Source of the DNA: Pseudomonadota bacterium
GTDB lineage: Bacteria; Myxococcota_A; UBA9042; GCA-2863065
Direction of reading: 5' to 3'
DNA: 45,909 nucleotides
Assembly (NCBI GenBank): GCA_005776725.1
Contig: SXOO01000031.1
Span: forward strand, 1 to 45,909
The translations under genes were made by a program, and so were the position numbers. Numbering within the stretch: position 1 is the stretch's first letter; every line of letters begins with the position of its first letter. Below are positions 26,239 to 34,375 of the stretch, one piece after another. The notes beneath the pieces were generated by a model. The model did not search any database. It saw only the letters and a list, made by a program, of their open reading frames with translations, and was not told the origin of the DNA.

Positions 26239-26658
26239 TTGGCCGGCTACTCCTCCACGCCCCTTCCGAAGAAGCTCGGCATCCAGCTAGGGCACCGCGT
26301 CCTGTTCCTCTCGGCGCCCGCGGGCTTCGTCGAGGGCCTCGGACCCCTCGGGATCATCGCGACCTCTCGGGCGGCGGACGACGCGGCAGGTGTCCTGGTG
26401 CCGCAGAACGTCATCGTCTGGTTCACCAGCTCCCTCGATGCGCTGAGGACGGCCTTCCCGACCACAGCGGCCCAGCTCCACAAGGCGGGTGGGCTTTGGG
26501 TCGCATGGCCGAAGCGGGCCTCACGGGTGCCCACCGACGTGACGGAGGACCGGGTGCGCGACGTGGCGCTCGCGGCGGGCCTCGTGGACAACAAGGTGTG
26601 CGCGATCGACGAGGTGTGGTCGGGGCTTCGGTGCGTCTACCGTCTGCGCGACCGCTGA
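26239..26658 (+). CDS. DUF3052 family protein
   Basis: This 139-aa soluble protein starts with TTG (MAGYSSTPLPKKLGI), the exact kind of start that DUF3052 proteins have. The body alternates strands and helices, with VLFLSAPAGF, VIVWFTSSLDAL (about 57-68), GGLWVAWPKRAS (about 84-95) and VTEDRVRDVALAAGLVDNKVCAIDEVWSGLRCVYR at the end (shown in pieces). The WxAWPK and DxxWSGL elements mark the family, whose role is unknown. It has no signal peptide although its neighbours are exported. Cys residues near 121 and 132 may be chance. Confidence 0.85.
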   Translation: MAGYSSTPLPKKLGIQLGHRVLFLSAPAGFVEGLGPLGIIATSRAADDAAGVLVPQNVIVWFTSSLDALRTAFPTTAAQLHKAGGLWVAWPKRASRVPTDVTEDRVRDVALAAGLVDNKVCAIDEVWSGLRCVYRLRDR

Positions 26659-26818
26659 CGCAGAGCACCTCCGTGGACGCCCGCGGCGCGGCGCGTCTTG
26701 CTCCGCTGGGTACGCGCTGCGTATCCTGCTTGCCGACGCCTCTCGAGCGCCGGAGGTGGGGACGAACGCACCCCCCTGGACGAAGCTCGTGAGGCGCGAG
26801 TCTCCGTCGAGGTCCGGG

Positions 26819-27583
26819 ATGCCGTCCAAGTCCGTGTCAGCAGTCCTGCTCGTTTTGTCGCTCGGCTGCGCCGCCAGCGAGTCGAGCATCGCGGACACCT
26901 TCGCTTCGGAGCTGCCCACCCGCACCGACTGCACACCCGCGGCGCCGTGCGCCACCTGCGACCCTGTCGGGACGGGGACGGGCGTCGGCGACGTCATCGC
27001 AGACGGCTCCTTCGACACGGACGCCGGCGGCTCCCTCCGGCTCCACACCTACTGCGGTGTTCGAAAGGGCGTCCTGCTGATCGAGACGGCCTCGTGGTGC
27101 ACCCTCTGTACCGAGAGGCTCCCGCTGATGCACCAGTGGTTCGCGCAGTACCAGCCTCTCGGCGTCGAGGTCGTCTTCCTGGTCGGAGAGAACCGGGACG
27201 GCAAGCTGCCCACGCGGGCCGACCTCCAGAGGTACCGCACGGACCACACGCTCGACGCCTCTCTGCAGGTGGTTGGCGATCCGAAGTGGACCAAAATCAA
27301 GGAGCTGGTGCGCCACTCCGCCGGCATCGGCTCGCTCCCGGAGTTCGTTCTCCTCGATAGCGCGCTTCGCCTCGTCTACGCGGGGGATGGCGGCGATAAG
27401 GCGCTCTTCCCCCAGGTGTCCGCCGCGCTCGGCGAGCTCACCGGGTCGCCGTTCGTGGCAAAGGCGGAGTGCGCGGGTTTCTGCGGGCGGCTCGCGCCCG
27501 GCGGTTGTTGGTGTGACGACCTCTGCGCCCAGCTGGGCAACTGCTGCGAGGACAACTGCGGCGTCTGCGGCTATTGCGACTGA
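26819..27583 (+). CDS. Thioredoxin-fold lipoprotein with somatomedin-B-like tail
   Basis: This 254-aa protein has a signal ending LSLGC (C17), a linker with CDP/CATC cysteines, then a TlpA/AhpC-like thioredoxin fold: ETASWCTLC with active-site C94 and C97, and a cis-Pro position in GSLPEFVLLD (P174). Residues 218-253 form a separate Cys-rich module spaced C218-x3-C222-x7-C230-x-C232-x3-C236-x5-C242-C243-x3-C247, which matches somatomedin-B. It may handle disulfides of the many Cys-rich exported proteins nearby (inference). The ATG at 26819 was chosen next to the signal. Its end overlaps the next TTG start by 10 nt. The 160-nt gap before it holds nothing I recognise. Confidence 0.83.
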   Translation: MPSKSVSAVLLVLSLGCAASESSIADTFASELPTRTDCTPAAPCATCDPVGTGTGVGDVIADGSFDTDAGGSLRLHTYCGVRKGVLLIETASWCTLCTERLPLMHQWFAQYQPLGVEVVFLVGENRDGKLPTRADLQRYRTDHTLDASLQVVGDPKWTKIKELVRHSAGIGSLPEFVLLDSALRLVYAGDGGDKALFPQVSAALGELTGSPFVAKAECAGFCGRLAPGGCWCDDLCAQLGNCCEDNCGVCGYCD

Positions 27584-30252
27584 CGCTCACCATCGGCCTC
27601 GCAGCCTCCGTGGCCCACGCGGCGGACGTGCGCTTCGAGGAGGTCGCGGGCGACTCGGGGCTCCCTACGGTGCGCTCGCCGCCCCTCACCACCAACTATC
27701 ATGCAGCCGCGGCTTGGCTGGACTGGGACCGCGACGGCTTCCCCGACCTGCTCCTCGGTGACGCCCCGGGACCCGCCCGGCTCTTCTTGAACCGCGGCGA
27801 CGGCACTGGCTTCGACGAGGCCGCTCACCCGGCGCTCGAGGCGCTCCAATCCGTCGTAGCCTTCGACCACCTCCGCGATCGCGGACGGGAGGCGCTGGTG
27901 GCGGTCACGGCCAACCTGCGGCGCGAAGATCTCGTCGTGTTGGTGCGGGACGGCGACTGGCAAGTCGTACCGGTGGCTCGCCCCTGCCAGACCCTGTCCG
28001 TGGTGAGCCACGGCGACCTCGACGCCGACGGCGAGCCCGAGCTCTACGTGACGCACGACGTCTGCGGGCTCGGCGCCGCGCCGCTGGCCACCCTCCAGCG
28101 GCTGGTCCGTCGCACTGAGGGCTACGCGCTCGGGGGGCCGGACTTCGATGGCGGTGGCGGGGATCTTCTGAGCCGCGCCGGCTCGATCCTCGGCTGCTGG
28201 CCCCTCGCGTTCGTCACGGACCCCGAGGGCGACGGGATCCCCGCGCTCTTCGTGGGCAACGACTTCGCGTCCCTCGATCGCCCGGCTGTGGCGCTGGACG
28301 CGGGCTCGGACCGCTCCACGCCAATCCCGGCGGCCTACACGATGGGCTTCATCCCCACGGAGCGCGACGGCGACGGCGTCCTCGACTACGCGATCACGTC
28401 GCTGCGCACGGATCTCCTCTGGCGCAGCGGTGCGGTCGAGCCCCTCGCTGGCGACGCCGAGTGGGGCGAGGACGGGCCCCGGTTCAAGTGGGGTGGCGCG
28501 GCCCTCGACGCCGACAACGACGGGGACGAGGAGCTCTGGCTGACCGCCGGGTTTCTGCCTGCGCCGTTCGCGGTGCCCGACTCCAACTCACGCGACGTTC
28601 TGCTCGTCGATGGCGCCGACGAGGCGCTGAGCGCGGGGGTCGACCTGCCCACGGCGAGCCGGACGATCGCGCTGGCCGAGTGGGATCGCGATGGGCGCGT
28701 CGACGCGCTCGTCGGCGGTCTCGAGGCGTGGACGCTGTTCCGAAACACCAGCCGCGCGGCGGGCCACTGGGTCGCGTTCGACGTCGACGATGTCCCGGGC
28801 ACACGGATCACGGTCCGAGGCTGTGGCAAGACGTGGGTGCGCGAGTGGTCGTCGGGGCAGGTCGGCGCGGTTCACGAACGCGCCGTCCATGTCGGCCTCG
28901 GGGAGTGCGGCGAGGCCACCGCCGACGTGCAGTTCCCCTGGTGGCCGGCGCGCTCTCTGGGCGCGCTAGAGGTGGACCGCCGGCACCGCCTGCAGGCGCC
29001 CCGCGTCTGGCTCGAGCCGTCCCGCGTCGCCCCCGGAGGGACGGTCACCGTTCGTTCGACCGAGGCGGGCGTCACCGTCATGGGGGCGCCAGCCGACGCG
29101 ACGTTCACGGCGCCCGACGCCGCCGGCGTTCACCGGCTCGAAGCCCGGCTCGACGGCGCGACGCTGCCCGTACGTCCGCGCCTGCGTGTCGACGCGGAGG
29201 CCGAAGAGCCGTTGATCGCACCTTGGCCGGTGCGCGTCGGTGACGTCCTCAGGGTGACCGTGGGCGGCGAGACCGTCGACGGCCCCACCGCCACGGGCGC
29301 CGTCCTCGAGGTGGCGGGCCGGGACGTGACCCCCACACCCCTGATCGACGCGGGCCGGTGCGTAGTCGAGGTGGAGACCTTCGACGCTGGGCACCGCGTG
29401 CGGGCGCTGCTGGTGGATGCGCTGAGCACCTCGCCGGCGGACGAGGTGAAGGTCGGCGCCGAGGCGCTCGCCCACGTTGGCGGGAAGACGGTCCGCGTGC
29501 CCTTGGAGATGGACGTCCCCGGCTGGTTTGCTGGGCTCATCCCGCGCGAGGCCACTCGCGTCAGCGTCGAGTTCAAGGGACAAGCGGTGGGCGAGGTCGA
29601 CCTCACGCAGCCGATTGGCCCCCTCGACCCCAGCCGCAGCCGCTTGTGGATCGTCCAACCGAACGTTCGAGCCGACGGCCAGGACCCCGTGGAGGTCGTG
29701 GCCTGGCTAACGGACGCACGGGGTCGTGTCGTGGAGCCCACGGCGGCGCTGCTCCCTACCGGCGACGGCCTCGTCCTGGTCGACGGCGTGTGGCGCCCCG
29801 TCTTCGATTTCGGCCGTCGCGCGTGGTCCACTCGGCTCACCGGCGCTCGTCCCGGCCTCGTACAGCTGCGCCTCGGGCCCTTACGGCAGTCGGTCCGGCT
29901 GTTGCCGGCCTCGCGGCCACCTGTCGAGCCATCGCTGACGCGCCTCGTGAAGACCGGCGACTACTGGACGCTGGTGCCGCGTGACGCTTTCGGGCAACGC
30001 GTAGGGTCCGGCGTCCACACCGAGCCGCCGTTCGCCTACGTGGGTAACGGGGAATACGTCGGCGCCGGCGACCGGGTCGTCTTGGACGGTGAGCTGTGGG
30101 TCACGGCGAGCGGCGCAGGCACGGTGGCCGAACCCGAGCCTTCCTGTGGCGCCACGGGGGCTTCGCGTCGCGCGGAACCCACCTGGGTGCTCGTCTTGGG
30201 TATGCTCGTGGGGTGCGGACGGCGCTTGGGGAGGAGAACGGATGATGTTTAG
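27574..30252 (+). CDS. FG-GAP/VCBS protein with UnbV domain and MYXO-CTERM-like tail
   Basis: This 892-aa protein starts with TTG and a clean signal peptide (LTIGLAASVAHA, cut near 16). Residues about 20-380 hold FG-GAP-like calcium motifs (DWDRDGFPDLLLGD, DLDADGEPELYVT, DADNDGDEELWL, DRDGRVDALVGG), suggesting a propeller. Residues about 390-475 match ASPIC/UnbV: DVPGTRITVRGCGKTWVRE, SSGQ, HVGLGECGEATADV. Several Ig-like segments follow. The C-terminus has a Cys (SCGATG), a hydrophobic stretch (WVLVLGMLVG) and Arg-rich end (RRLGRR), as in MYXO-CTERM sorting tails. It is likely surface-displayed. It overlaps its neighbours by 10 and 11 nt. Confidence 0.85.
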   Translation: MRLTLTIGLAASVAHAADVRFEEVAGDSGLPTVRSPPLTTNYHAAAAWLDWDRDGFPDLLLGDAPGPARLFLNRGDGTGFDEAAHPALEALQSVVAFDHLRDRGREALVAVTANLRREDLVVLVRDGDWQVVPVARPCQTLSVVSHGDLDADGEPELYVTHDVCGLGAAPLATLQRLVRRTEGYALGGPDFDGGGGDLLSRAGSILGCWPLAFVTDPEGDGIPALFVGNDFASLDRPAVALDAGSDRSTPIPAAYTMGFIPTERDGDGVLDYAITSLRTDLLWRSGAVEPLAGDAEWGEDGPRFKWGGAALDADNDGDEELWLTAGFLPAPFAVPDSNSRDVLLVDGADEALSAGVDLPTASRTIALAEWDRDGRVDALVGGLEAWTLFRNTSRAAGHWVAFDVDDVPGTRITVRGCGKTWVREWSSGQVGAVHERAVHVGLGECGEATADVQFPWWPARSLGALEVDRRHRLQAPRVWLEPSRVAPGGTVTVRSTEAGVTVMGAPADATFTAPDAAGVHRLEARLDGATLPVRPRLRVDAEAEEPLIAPWPVRVGDVLRVTVGGETVDGPTATGAVLEVAGRDVTPTPLIDAGRCVVEVETFDAGHRVRALLVDALSTSPADEVKVGAEALAHVGGKTVRVPLEMDVPGWFAGLIPREATRVSVEFKGQAVGEVDLTQPIGPLDPSRSRLWIVQPNVRADGQDPVEVVAWLTDARGRVVEPTAALLPTGDGLVLVDGVWRPVFDFGRRAWSTRLTGARPGLVQLRLGPLRQSVRLLPASRPPVEPSLTRLVKTGDYWTLVPRDAFGQRVGSGVHTEPPFAYVGNGEYVGAGDRVVLDGELWVTASGAGTVAEPEPSCGATGASRRAEPTWVLVLGMLVGCGRRLGRRTDDV

Positions 30253-30808
30253 GGGATGGGGGCGTTCTGCGGGGTCGGCGACCGTGCTGTGCGCGTTCCT
30301 CGGGGCGTGCGTCGACGATGTCGAGGCGGAGACGGACGATCCGTGCTCGGCTCCCGCTACGCTGGTCGACATGACGGCCTGGCAGCTCGCCGATTCGCCC
30401 ACCGATCCCTTCCCGGAGCGTCCGGCGGGGATGACGTGCGCGGAACACGGCTGGGGCCTCGATGACGGTGGCGTGTTCGGTGTCTACACGGGAGAGTGCG
30501 ACTACGTCACCGTGTCTCAGCCGCTGCGCGCCGCCTTGTCGCCTTGCAACGACCTGGTCTTCGAGCTCTCGCACGACCGGCTATCGGCGGGCGCCGCCGT
30601 CGACGCCATCGGGTACGTCGGCCTCGCGATCGCGGATCGGCTGATCTGGGAGAAGGAGATCCCGATCCCGGCACCGCCGCTCTATCAGGAGCTTCGAGTC
30701 GCCATCGACCGCGAGATTGCTGCCGGTACGCATATCCAGTTCCACGTCCACAACCACGGGAGCAACGGCTGGCGCTTGCTCTCCTTGAACCGTGCCGTGC
30801 GCGAGTGA
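30242..30808 (+). CDS. Lipoprotein of unknown function
   Basis: This 188-aa protein starts at the first of two adjacent ATGs, with a strong GGAGGAG ribosome site ahead. The signal ends in the canonical lipobox FLGAC (C23). The mature domain begins with acidic residues and then runs as a beta-rich, jelly-roll-like sequence with paired cysteines (DPC near 33, MTC, GEC, SPC) and an ending WRLLSLNRAVRE. I do not recognise a family. It overlaps the upstream gene by 11 nt and its stop overlaps the GTG of the next gene, so it is part of the same coupled set. Confidence 0.7.
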   Translation: MMFRGWGRSAGSATVLCAFLGACVDDVEAETDDPCSAPATLVDMTAWQLADSPTDPFPERPAGMTCAEHGWGLDDGGVFGVYTGECDYVTVSQPLRAALSPCNDLVFELSHDRLSAGAAVDAIGYVGLAIADRLIWEKEIPIPAPPLYQELRVAIDREIAAGTHIQFHVHNHGSNGWRLLSLNRAVRE

Positions 30809-31209
30809 CCCTGCGAGCCTGCGCCTTCCTGCTCCTGGCCGGCTGTAGCGTCGACGGGCCCGTCGACGCTACGGATGTCGGCTCGCCGGACACCGCCGTC
30901 GGTGACGTGTTCGGCGGCCTCCCCGAGCGAGTGACCTGGGCCGAGGTTCAACCGGCCTACCTGCGAAACTGCGGTGGCTGCCACGGTGGGCAGGGGCGCG
31001 GTGGGACGGACTTCGCCACGGTCTACGAAGACGCGCTCGCCGACTCGGACTCCTGCGCGCCCGACCACCTGCTGCGTCCGCTTCGCGTCGCCTCGTGCGC
31101 CGTGGAGCGCGTGGACGCCGGCACCATGCCGCCCGGGGACGTCGTGGTCCCCGAGGCTGACGCCGAGCTCATGCGGCGATTCCTCAGCAGCGGTCTGGCG
31201 TTCGAGTGA
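30805..31209 (+). CDS. One-haem c-type cytochrome-like lipoprotein
   Basis: This 134-aa protein has a lipoprotein signal ending LLAGC (C14) and a single haem-binding site C56-GG-C59-H60. M108 in GTMPPGD is the likely distal haem ligand, a motif typical of planctomycete-type and related cytochromes c. WAEVQPAYLRNCGGCHGG is the usual entry to such domains. It would sit in a cell-envelope membrane facing the periplasm, passing electrons; no oxidase partner is encoded nearby. The GTG start overlaps the previous stop (GTGA). It ends the run of exported proteins and converges with the methyltransferase. Confidence 0.8.
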   Translation: MTLRACAFLLLAGCSVDGPVDATDVGSPDTAVGDVFGGLPERVTWAEVQPAYLRNCGGCHGGQGRGGTDFATVYEDALADSDSCAPDHLLRPLRVASCAVERVDAGTMPPGDVVVPEADAELMRRFLSSGLAFE

Positions 31210-31223
31210 CTCGAGGGCTCGAG

Positions 31224-31964
31224 CTAGGTCTCCCGGCGATCGAGCACCAGGACCAGGAAGCCCGCGAGCTTGTGTAGCGGCGACGCGGAGAGCGCGTCCT
31301 CGGCGCGCGCCCAGAGCGGACCGAAGCCCGGGACTCGAAACGCGCCAGGCATCACCGTGGCCACGCGGAAGCCGTGCGTCTGGCGCAGCGTGAGCGTGGG
31401 CGGGAGCCGACGGACCAGCTCCGCCTCGGAGTAGAAGCGGGTGAAGACGTCTTTCTCGTCGGTGCCGGCACCCACCGAGAACGCCGGCCGCAGCCGCCGG
31501 ATCGCGTAACGGAGGCTCCGCGTGTTGTAGAGCTCGAGGAGGGCCACGCCCCCGGGACGGACCACCCGCGCCACCTCAGCGAACGCCTTCTCGAGGTCTG
31601 GCACGTGGGACAACACCTTGAAGCTGTAGGCCACGTCGAAGCTGGCGTCGGCGAAAGGCAGCTCTGTGGCGGAGCCTTGGACCACCTCGAGGCCCCGCTG
31701 CCGGGCGCGTGCGAGCATGCCGTCCGAGAGGTCCACGCCGAAAGCGCGGCGCGCCAGCTGAGAGACGCCATGGAGCAGCAGACCTGTGCCGCAGCCCACC
31801 TCGAGGACGTCCCGGCCCGCTACATACGGTGACAGGAGCTCGATGGTGCGTGCGTCCAGCCAGCGGTGATACCCGTCGTGGCGCTGGTTGTCGTAAGTCG
31901 CGGCGAACGTGTCGTAGTAGCGCTGGTTGTTGCGCTCGTCGCGCACCTGGTCCGAGAGGCTCAC
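31224..31964 (-). CDS. Class I SAM-dependent methyltransferase (UbiE/Methyltransf_11-like)
   Basis: This 246-aa enzyme has motif I VLEVGCGTG (near 53-61), a GVDLSDGML acidic strand, GSATELPFADASFDVAYSFKVLSH (shown for the ELPF-D-x-SFD motif II region, about 97-112) and RPGGVALLELYNTRSL. These features define a Rossmann methyltransferase. A quinone, lipid or small-molecule substrate is possible, and the C-terminal half (FRVPGFGPLW...) gives no clear hint. It starts with GTG at 31964, with the promoter region of the next gene in the 119 nt upstream. It is a single gene convergent with the cytochrome-like gene. Confidence 0.88.
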   Translation of the reverse strand: MSLSDQVRDERNNQRYYDTFAATYDNQRHDGYHRWLDARTIELLSPYVAGRDVLEVGCGTGLLLHGVSQLARRAFGVDLSDGMLARARQRGLEVVQGSATELPFADASFDVAYSFKVLSHVPDLEKAFAEVARVVRPGGVALLELYNTRSLRYAIRRLRPAFSVGAGTDEKDVFTRFYSEAELVRRLPPTLTLRQTHGFRVATVMPGAFRVPGFGPLWARAEDALSASPLHKLAGFLVLVLDRRET

Positions 31965-32083
31965 GCCTCCTCTGTTAACCCGGGCGGGGCCTCAGGGCAA
32001 CGTTTTCTGGCGACGGTCCACGAACGATGCAAACGTACAGTGTTTGGCCTGGCCGGTAGCTGTGAGCGCTCTTGGGGGAGTCG

Positions 32084-34375
32084 ATGACGGCGGTATTGAT
32101 ACATCTCATGCTCGCGGGTCCCCCCGTGTTCACCGGGGATGTCGCGACTGACTTCGCCACGATCGGCGACGGCATCGTCATCCTGGACTCGAAGGACGGC
32201 GACCCACCCGGGACCGCCAGCCCCGACATCGCTCTGGAGGAGTCAGCGCTCGCGAGCGGCGCTGAATACACCGGCGTGGATGTTCGGGAGGTTCGCCTCT
32301 GGTACGACGCCGACACCGACACGATGTACGTCGGCCTCGCGTTCTTCGGGATCGCGGGCGACGTGGACGGCAACGGGAACCCCGGGACCAAGTTCCCCAC
32401 GTTCAACTACGCAGACGCAGCCGACTTCGTGGATGAGTCGGTCGCGTTCCGGCTCGACACCGCGCCCGACCCAGACGTGGTGCCGGGGCCCGATCCCGTG
32501 GTCTTCGACTATGTCGTGGGGATCCCCGGAGATCATGGGATCGCCGCGTTCGGCGCTTACCCGGACAATGGCAAGTCCTCCGCCTTCCCCCAGAGCGTGG
32601 ACGAGCAAATCGCCGCGCTCACCGGCCAGCTCACCTACGTCGGCACTGAGCAGGCGCCCGACCTCGAGTTCACGATCCCGGGCTTCTGCGCCGTCTTGCA
32701 GCGCGCCGACTGGGGCTTTCGCCTCAAGGTGGGCGGCAGCGAGGACGGCGTGGCGGAGGAGGCCGTGCCCACGCTCGCTCAGCGCTTCGGGGTCACCCCC
32801 GCGCTGATGGTGCCTGCGCTCCAGGACGACGACGGCGACAACCTGCCCAACTGCAACGACCCATGTCAGGACAAGGACGGCGACGGATGGGGCGGCGGTC
32901 CCGGCTGCTTCGGCGTGGACTGCGACGACACCTCCACGGCCTGCACGGCCCTCTGCGCCGACGTGGACGCCGACGGCATCTTCGACTGCAAGGACCCCTG
33001 CATCGACGTGGACGAGGATAGCCTCTGCCTCGGTACCGCGCCCGACAGCGACTGCGACGACGGCGCTGCGACCTGCGCGCTCGACTGCTCGGACAGCGAC
33101 ACCGACCAGATCGCGGACTGCAAAGACCCCTGCCTCGACAACGACGACGACGGCTTTGGGCTCGGCGACGGCTGCCTCGGTCCGGACTGCGACGACACCG
33201 CCGCGAGCTGCACCACGGACTGCTCGGATCAAGACGACGACCTCGTGCCGGACTGCGACGACCCCTGCGTCGACGCGGACGAGGACGGCCTGGGCGTGGG
33301 CCCTGCTTGTACGGAGGTGGACTGCGACGACACGGCCGCCACCTGCACCGTGAAGTGCGTCGACCTCGACGGGGACGACGTCTTCGACTGCAAGGATCCC
33401 TGCCTTGACGCCGATGGCGACGGCTTCGGCGAGGGGCCGGGCTGTGCCGCCGCCGACTGCAACGACGGCGTCGCGACGTGTACGACGGACTGCACCGACG
33501 GCGACGGCGACGTGATCCCCGACTGCGAGGACGGCTGTGAGGACGCGGATGGCGACGACTATGGCGTCGGCGCGGACTGCGCGGGTCTCGACTGTGACGA
33601 CGGCAACGCAGCGTGCACCGACGACTGCGCCGACGGCGACGGCGACGGCACAAAAGACTGCGTCGACACCTGCGTGGACCCGGACGGCGACGGGTACGGA
33701 GAAGGGGCGGGCTGCGTCGCGGCGGACTGCGACGAGTCCGCCAAGGCCTGCACCACGGACTGTACGAACGGCGACGGCGACGCGCTGCCCGATTGCGCCG
33801 ACCCGTGCATCGACCCCGACGGCGATGGGTACGGGCAGGGCGCGGGCTGCCCCAAGGGGCCCTGCGACTGCGACGAGGGCAACCCGGTCTGCGGGGCGAT
33901 CCAGGGCCAGGAGTGCGTGGAGGGCGCCGCGTGCCTCGACTCGAACGACGACGGCCACGCCGACTGCGAGGCGTGTGACGACCAGTCGGACCTCGACGGT
34001 GACGGCGTCCCCGGCTGCTTCGACACCGACGACGACGGCGACGGCCTCTCGGACGCCCAAGAGGTGGAGTACGGCACGGCCCCCACCGATCCCGACAGCG
34101 ACGACGACCTCCTCGACGACTTCGAAGAGATCCTGGTCCACGGCACGGACCCGCTCGATCCCGACACCGACGACGGCGGCGTGATCGACGGCAAGGAGGT
34201 GGCGTTCGGTACGCTTCCGAAGGACCGCCCGGGCGATGACTACGCGGTGTCGTATCGCGGGGGTGGTGGCTGCACTGGCACCACCGGCACCTTCGGCGGA
34301 TGGCAGGGTCTCGGCGTCGCGCTGGCGCTCGCGGCGCTCTGGGTGCTCAGTCGCCGGCATGCAGGCAGCCCATGA
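32084..34375 (+). CDS. Calcium-binding-repeat surface protein with MYXO-CTERM-like tail
   Basis: This 763-aa protein starts at ATG with GGGGGAG a few bases upstream; a TTG at 32072 is less likely. A short hydrophobic start (MTAVLIHLMLAG) may serve as a signal. Residues about 10-245 are a beta-rich domain with acidic loops. Then come eight tandem 45-residue units (see the repeat entry) rich in DxDGDG loops and paired Cys, as in MopE-like and thrombospondin type 3 proteins. Three TSP3 motifs follow (DTDDDGDGLSDAQE, DPDSDDDLLDD, DPDTDDGG). The C-terminus (GGGGCTG, then LGVALALAALWVL, then SRRHAGSP) is MYXO-CTERM-like. Its stop overlaps the OmpA-like ATG. Confidence 0.87.
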   Translation: MTAVLIHLMLAGPPVFTGDVATDFATIGDGIVILDSKDGDPPGTASPDIALEESALASGAEYTGVDVREVRLWYDADTDTMYVGLAFFGIAGDVDGNGNPGTKFPTFNYADAADFVDESVAFRLDTAPDPDVVPGPDPVVFDYVVGIPGDHGIAAFGAYPDNGKSSAFPQSVDEQIAALTGQLTYVGTEQAPDLEFTIPGFCAVLQRADWGFRLKVGGSEDGVAEEAVPTLAQRFGVTPALMVPALQDDDGDNLPNCNDPCQDKDGDGWGGGPGCFGVDCDDTSTACTALCADVDADGIFDCKDPCIDVDEDSLCLGTAPDSDCDDGAATCALDCSDSDTDQIADCKDPCLDNDDDGFGLGDGCLGPDCDDTAASCTTDCSDQDDDLVPDCDDPCVDADEDGLGVGPACTEVDCDDTAATCTVKCVDLDGDDVFDCKDPCLDADGDGFGEGPGCAAADCNDGVATCTTDCTDGDGDVIPDCEDGCEDADGDDYGVGADCAGLDCDDGNAACTDDCADGDGDGTKDCVDTCVDPDGDGYGEGAGCVAADCDESAKACTTDCTNGDGDALPDCADPCIDPDGDGYGQGAGCPKGPCDCDEGNPVCGAIQGQECVEGAACLDSNDDGHADCEACDDQSDLDGDGVPGCFDTDDDGDGLSDAQEVEYGTAPTDPDSDDDLLDDFEEILVHGTDPLDPDTDDGGVIDGKEVAFGTLPKDRPGDDYAVSYRGGGGCTGTTGTFGGWQGLGVALALAALWVLSRRHAGSP
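32829..33902 (+). repeat. Eight tandem 135-bp coding repeats (45 aa, Cys/Asp-rich)
   Basis: Each unit follows DC-x-D-x-D-x-D-x(3)-DC-x-DPC-x-D-x-D-x-DG-x-G-x-G-x(2)-C-x(3)-DCDD-x(3)-C. Units 3 and 4 are both exactly 45 residues and differ mainly in linker residues. Each has two calcium-type acidic loops and about six cysteines. The first two and last units are the most diverged. The frame is kept throughout, so this is protein-level repetition. Confidence 0.85.

Noticed and set aside
32829..33902. Regular 135-bp repeats that could be read as a CRISPR-like array.
   Set aside because: The repeats stay in frame, vary at codon level and encode Cys/Asp-rich units; there are no identical repeats with unique spacers.
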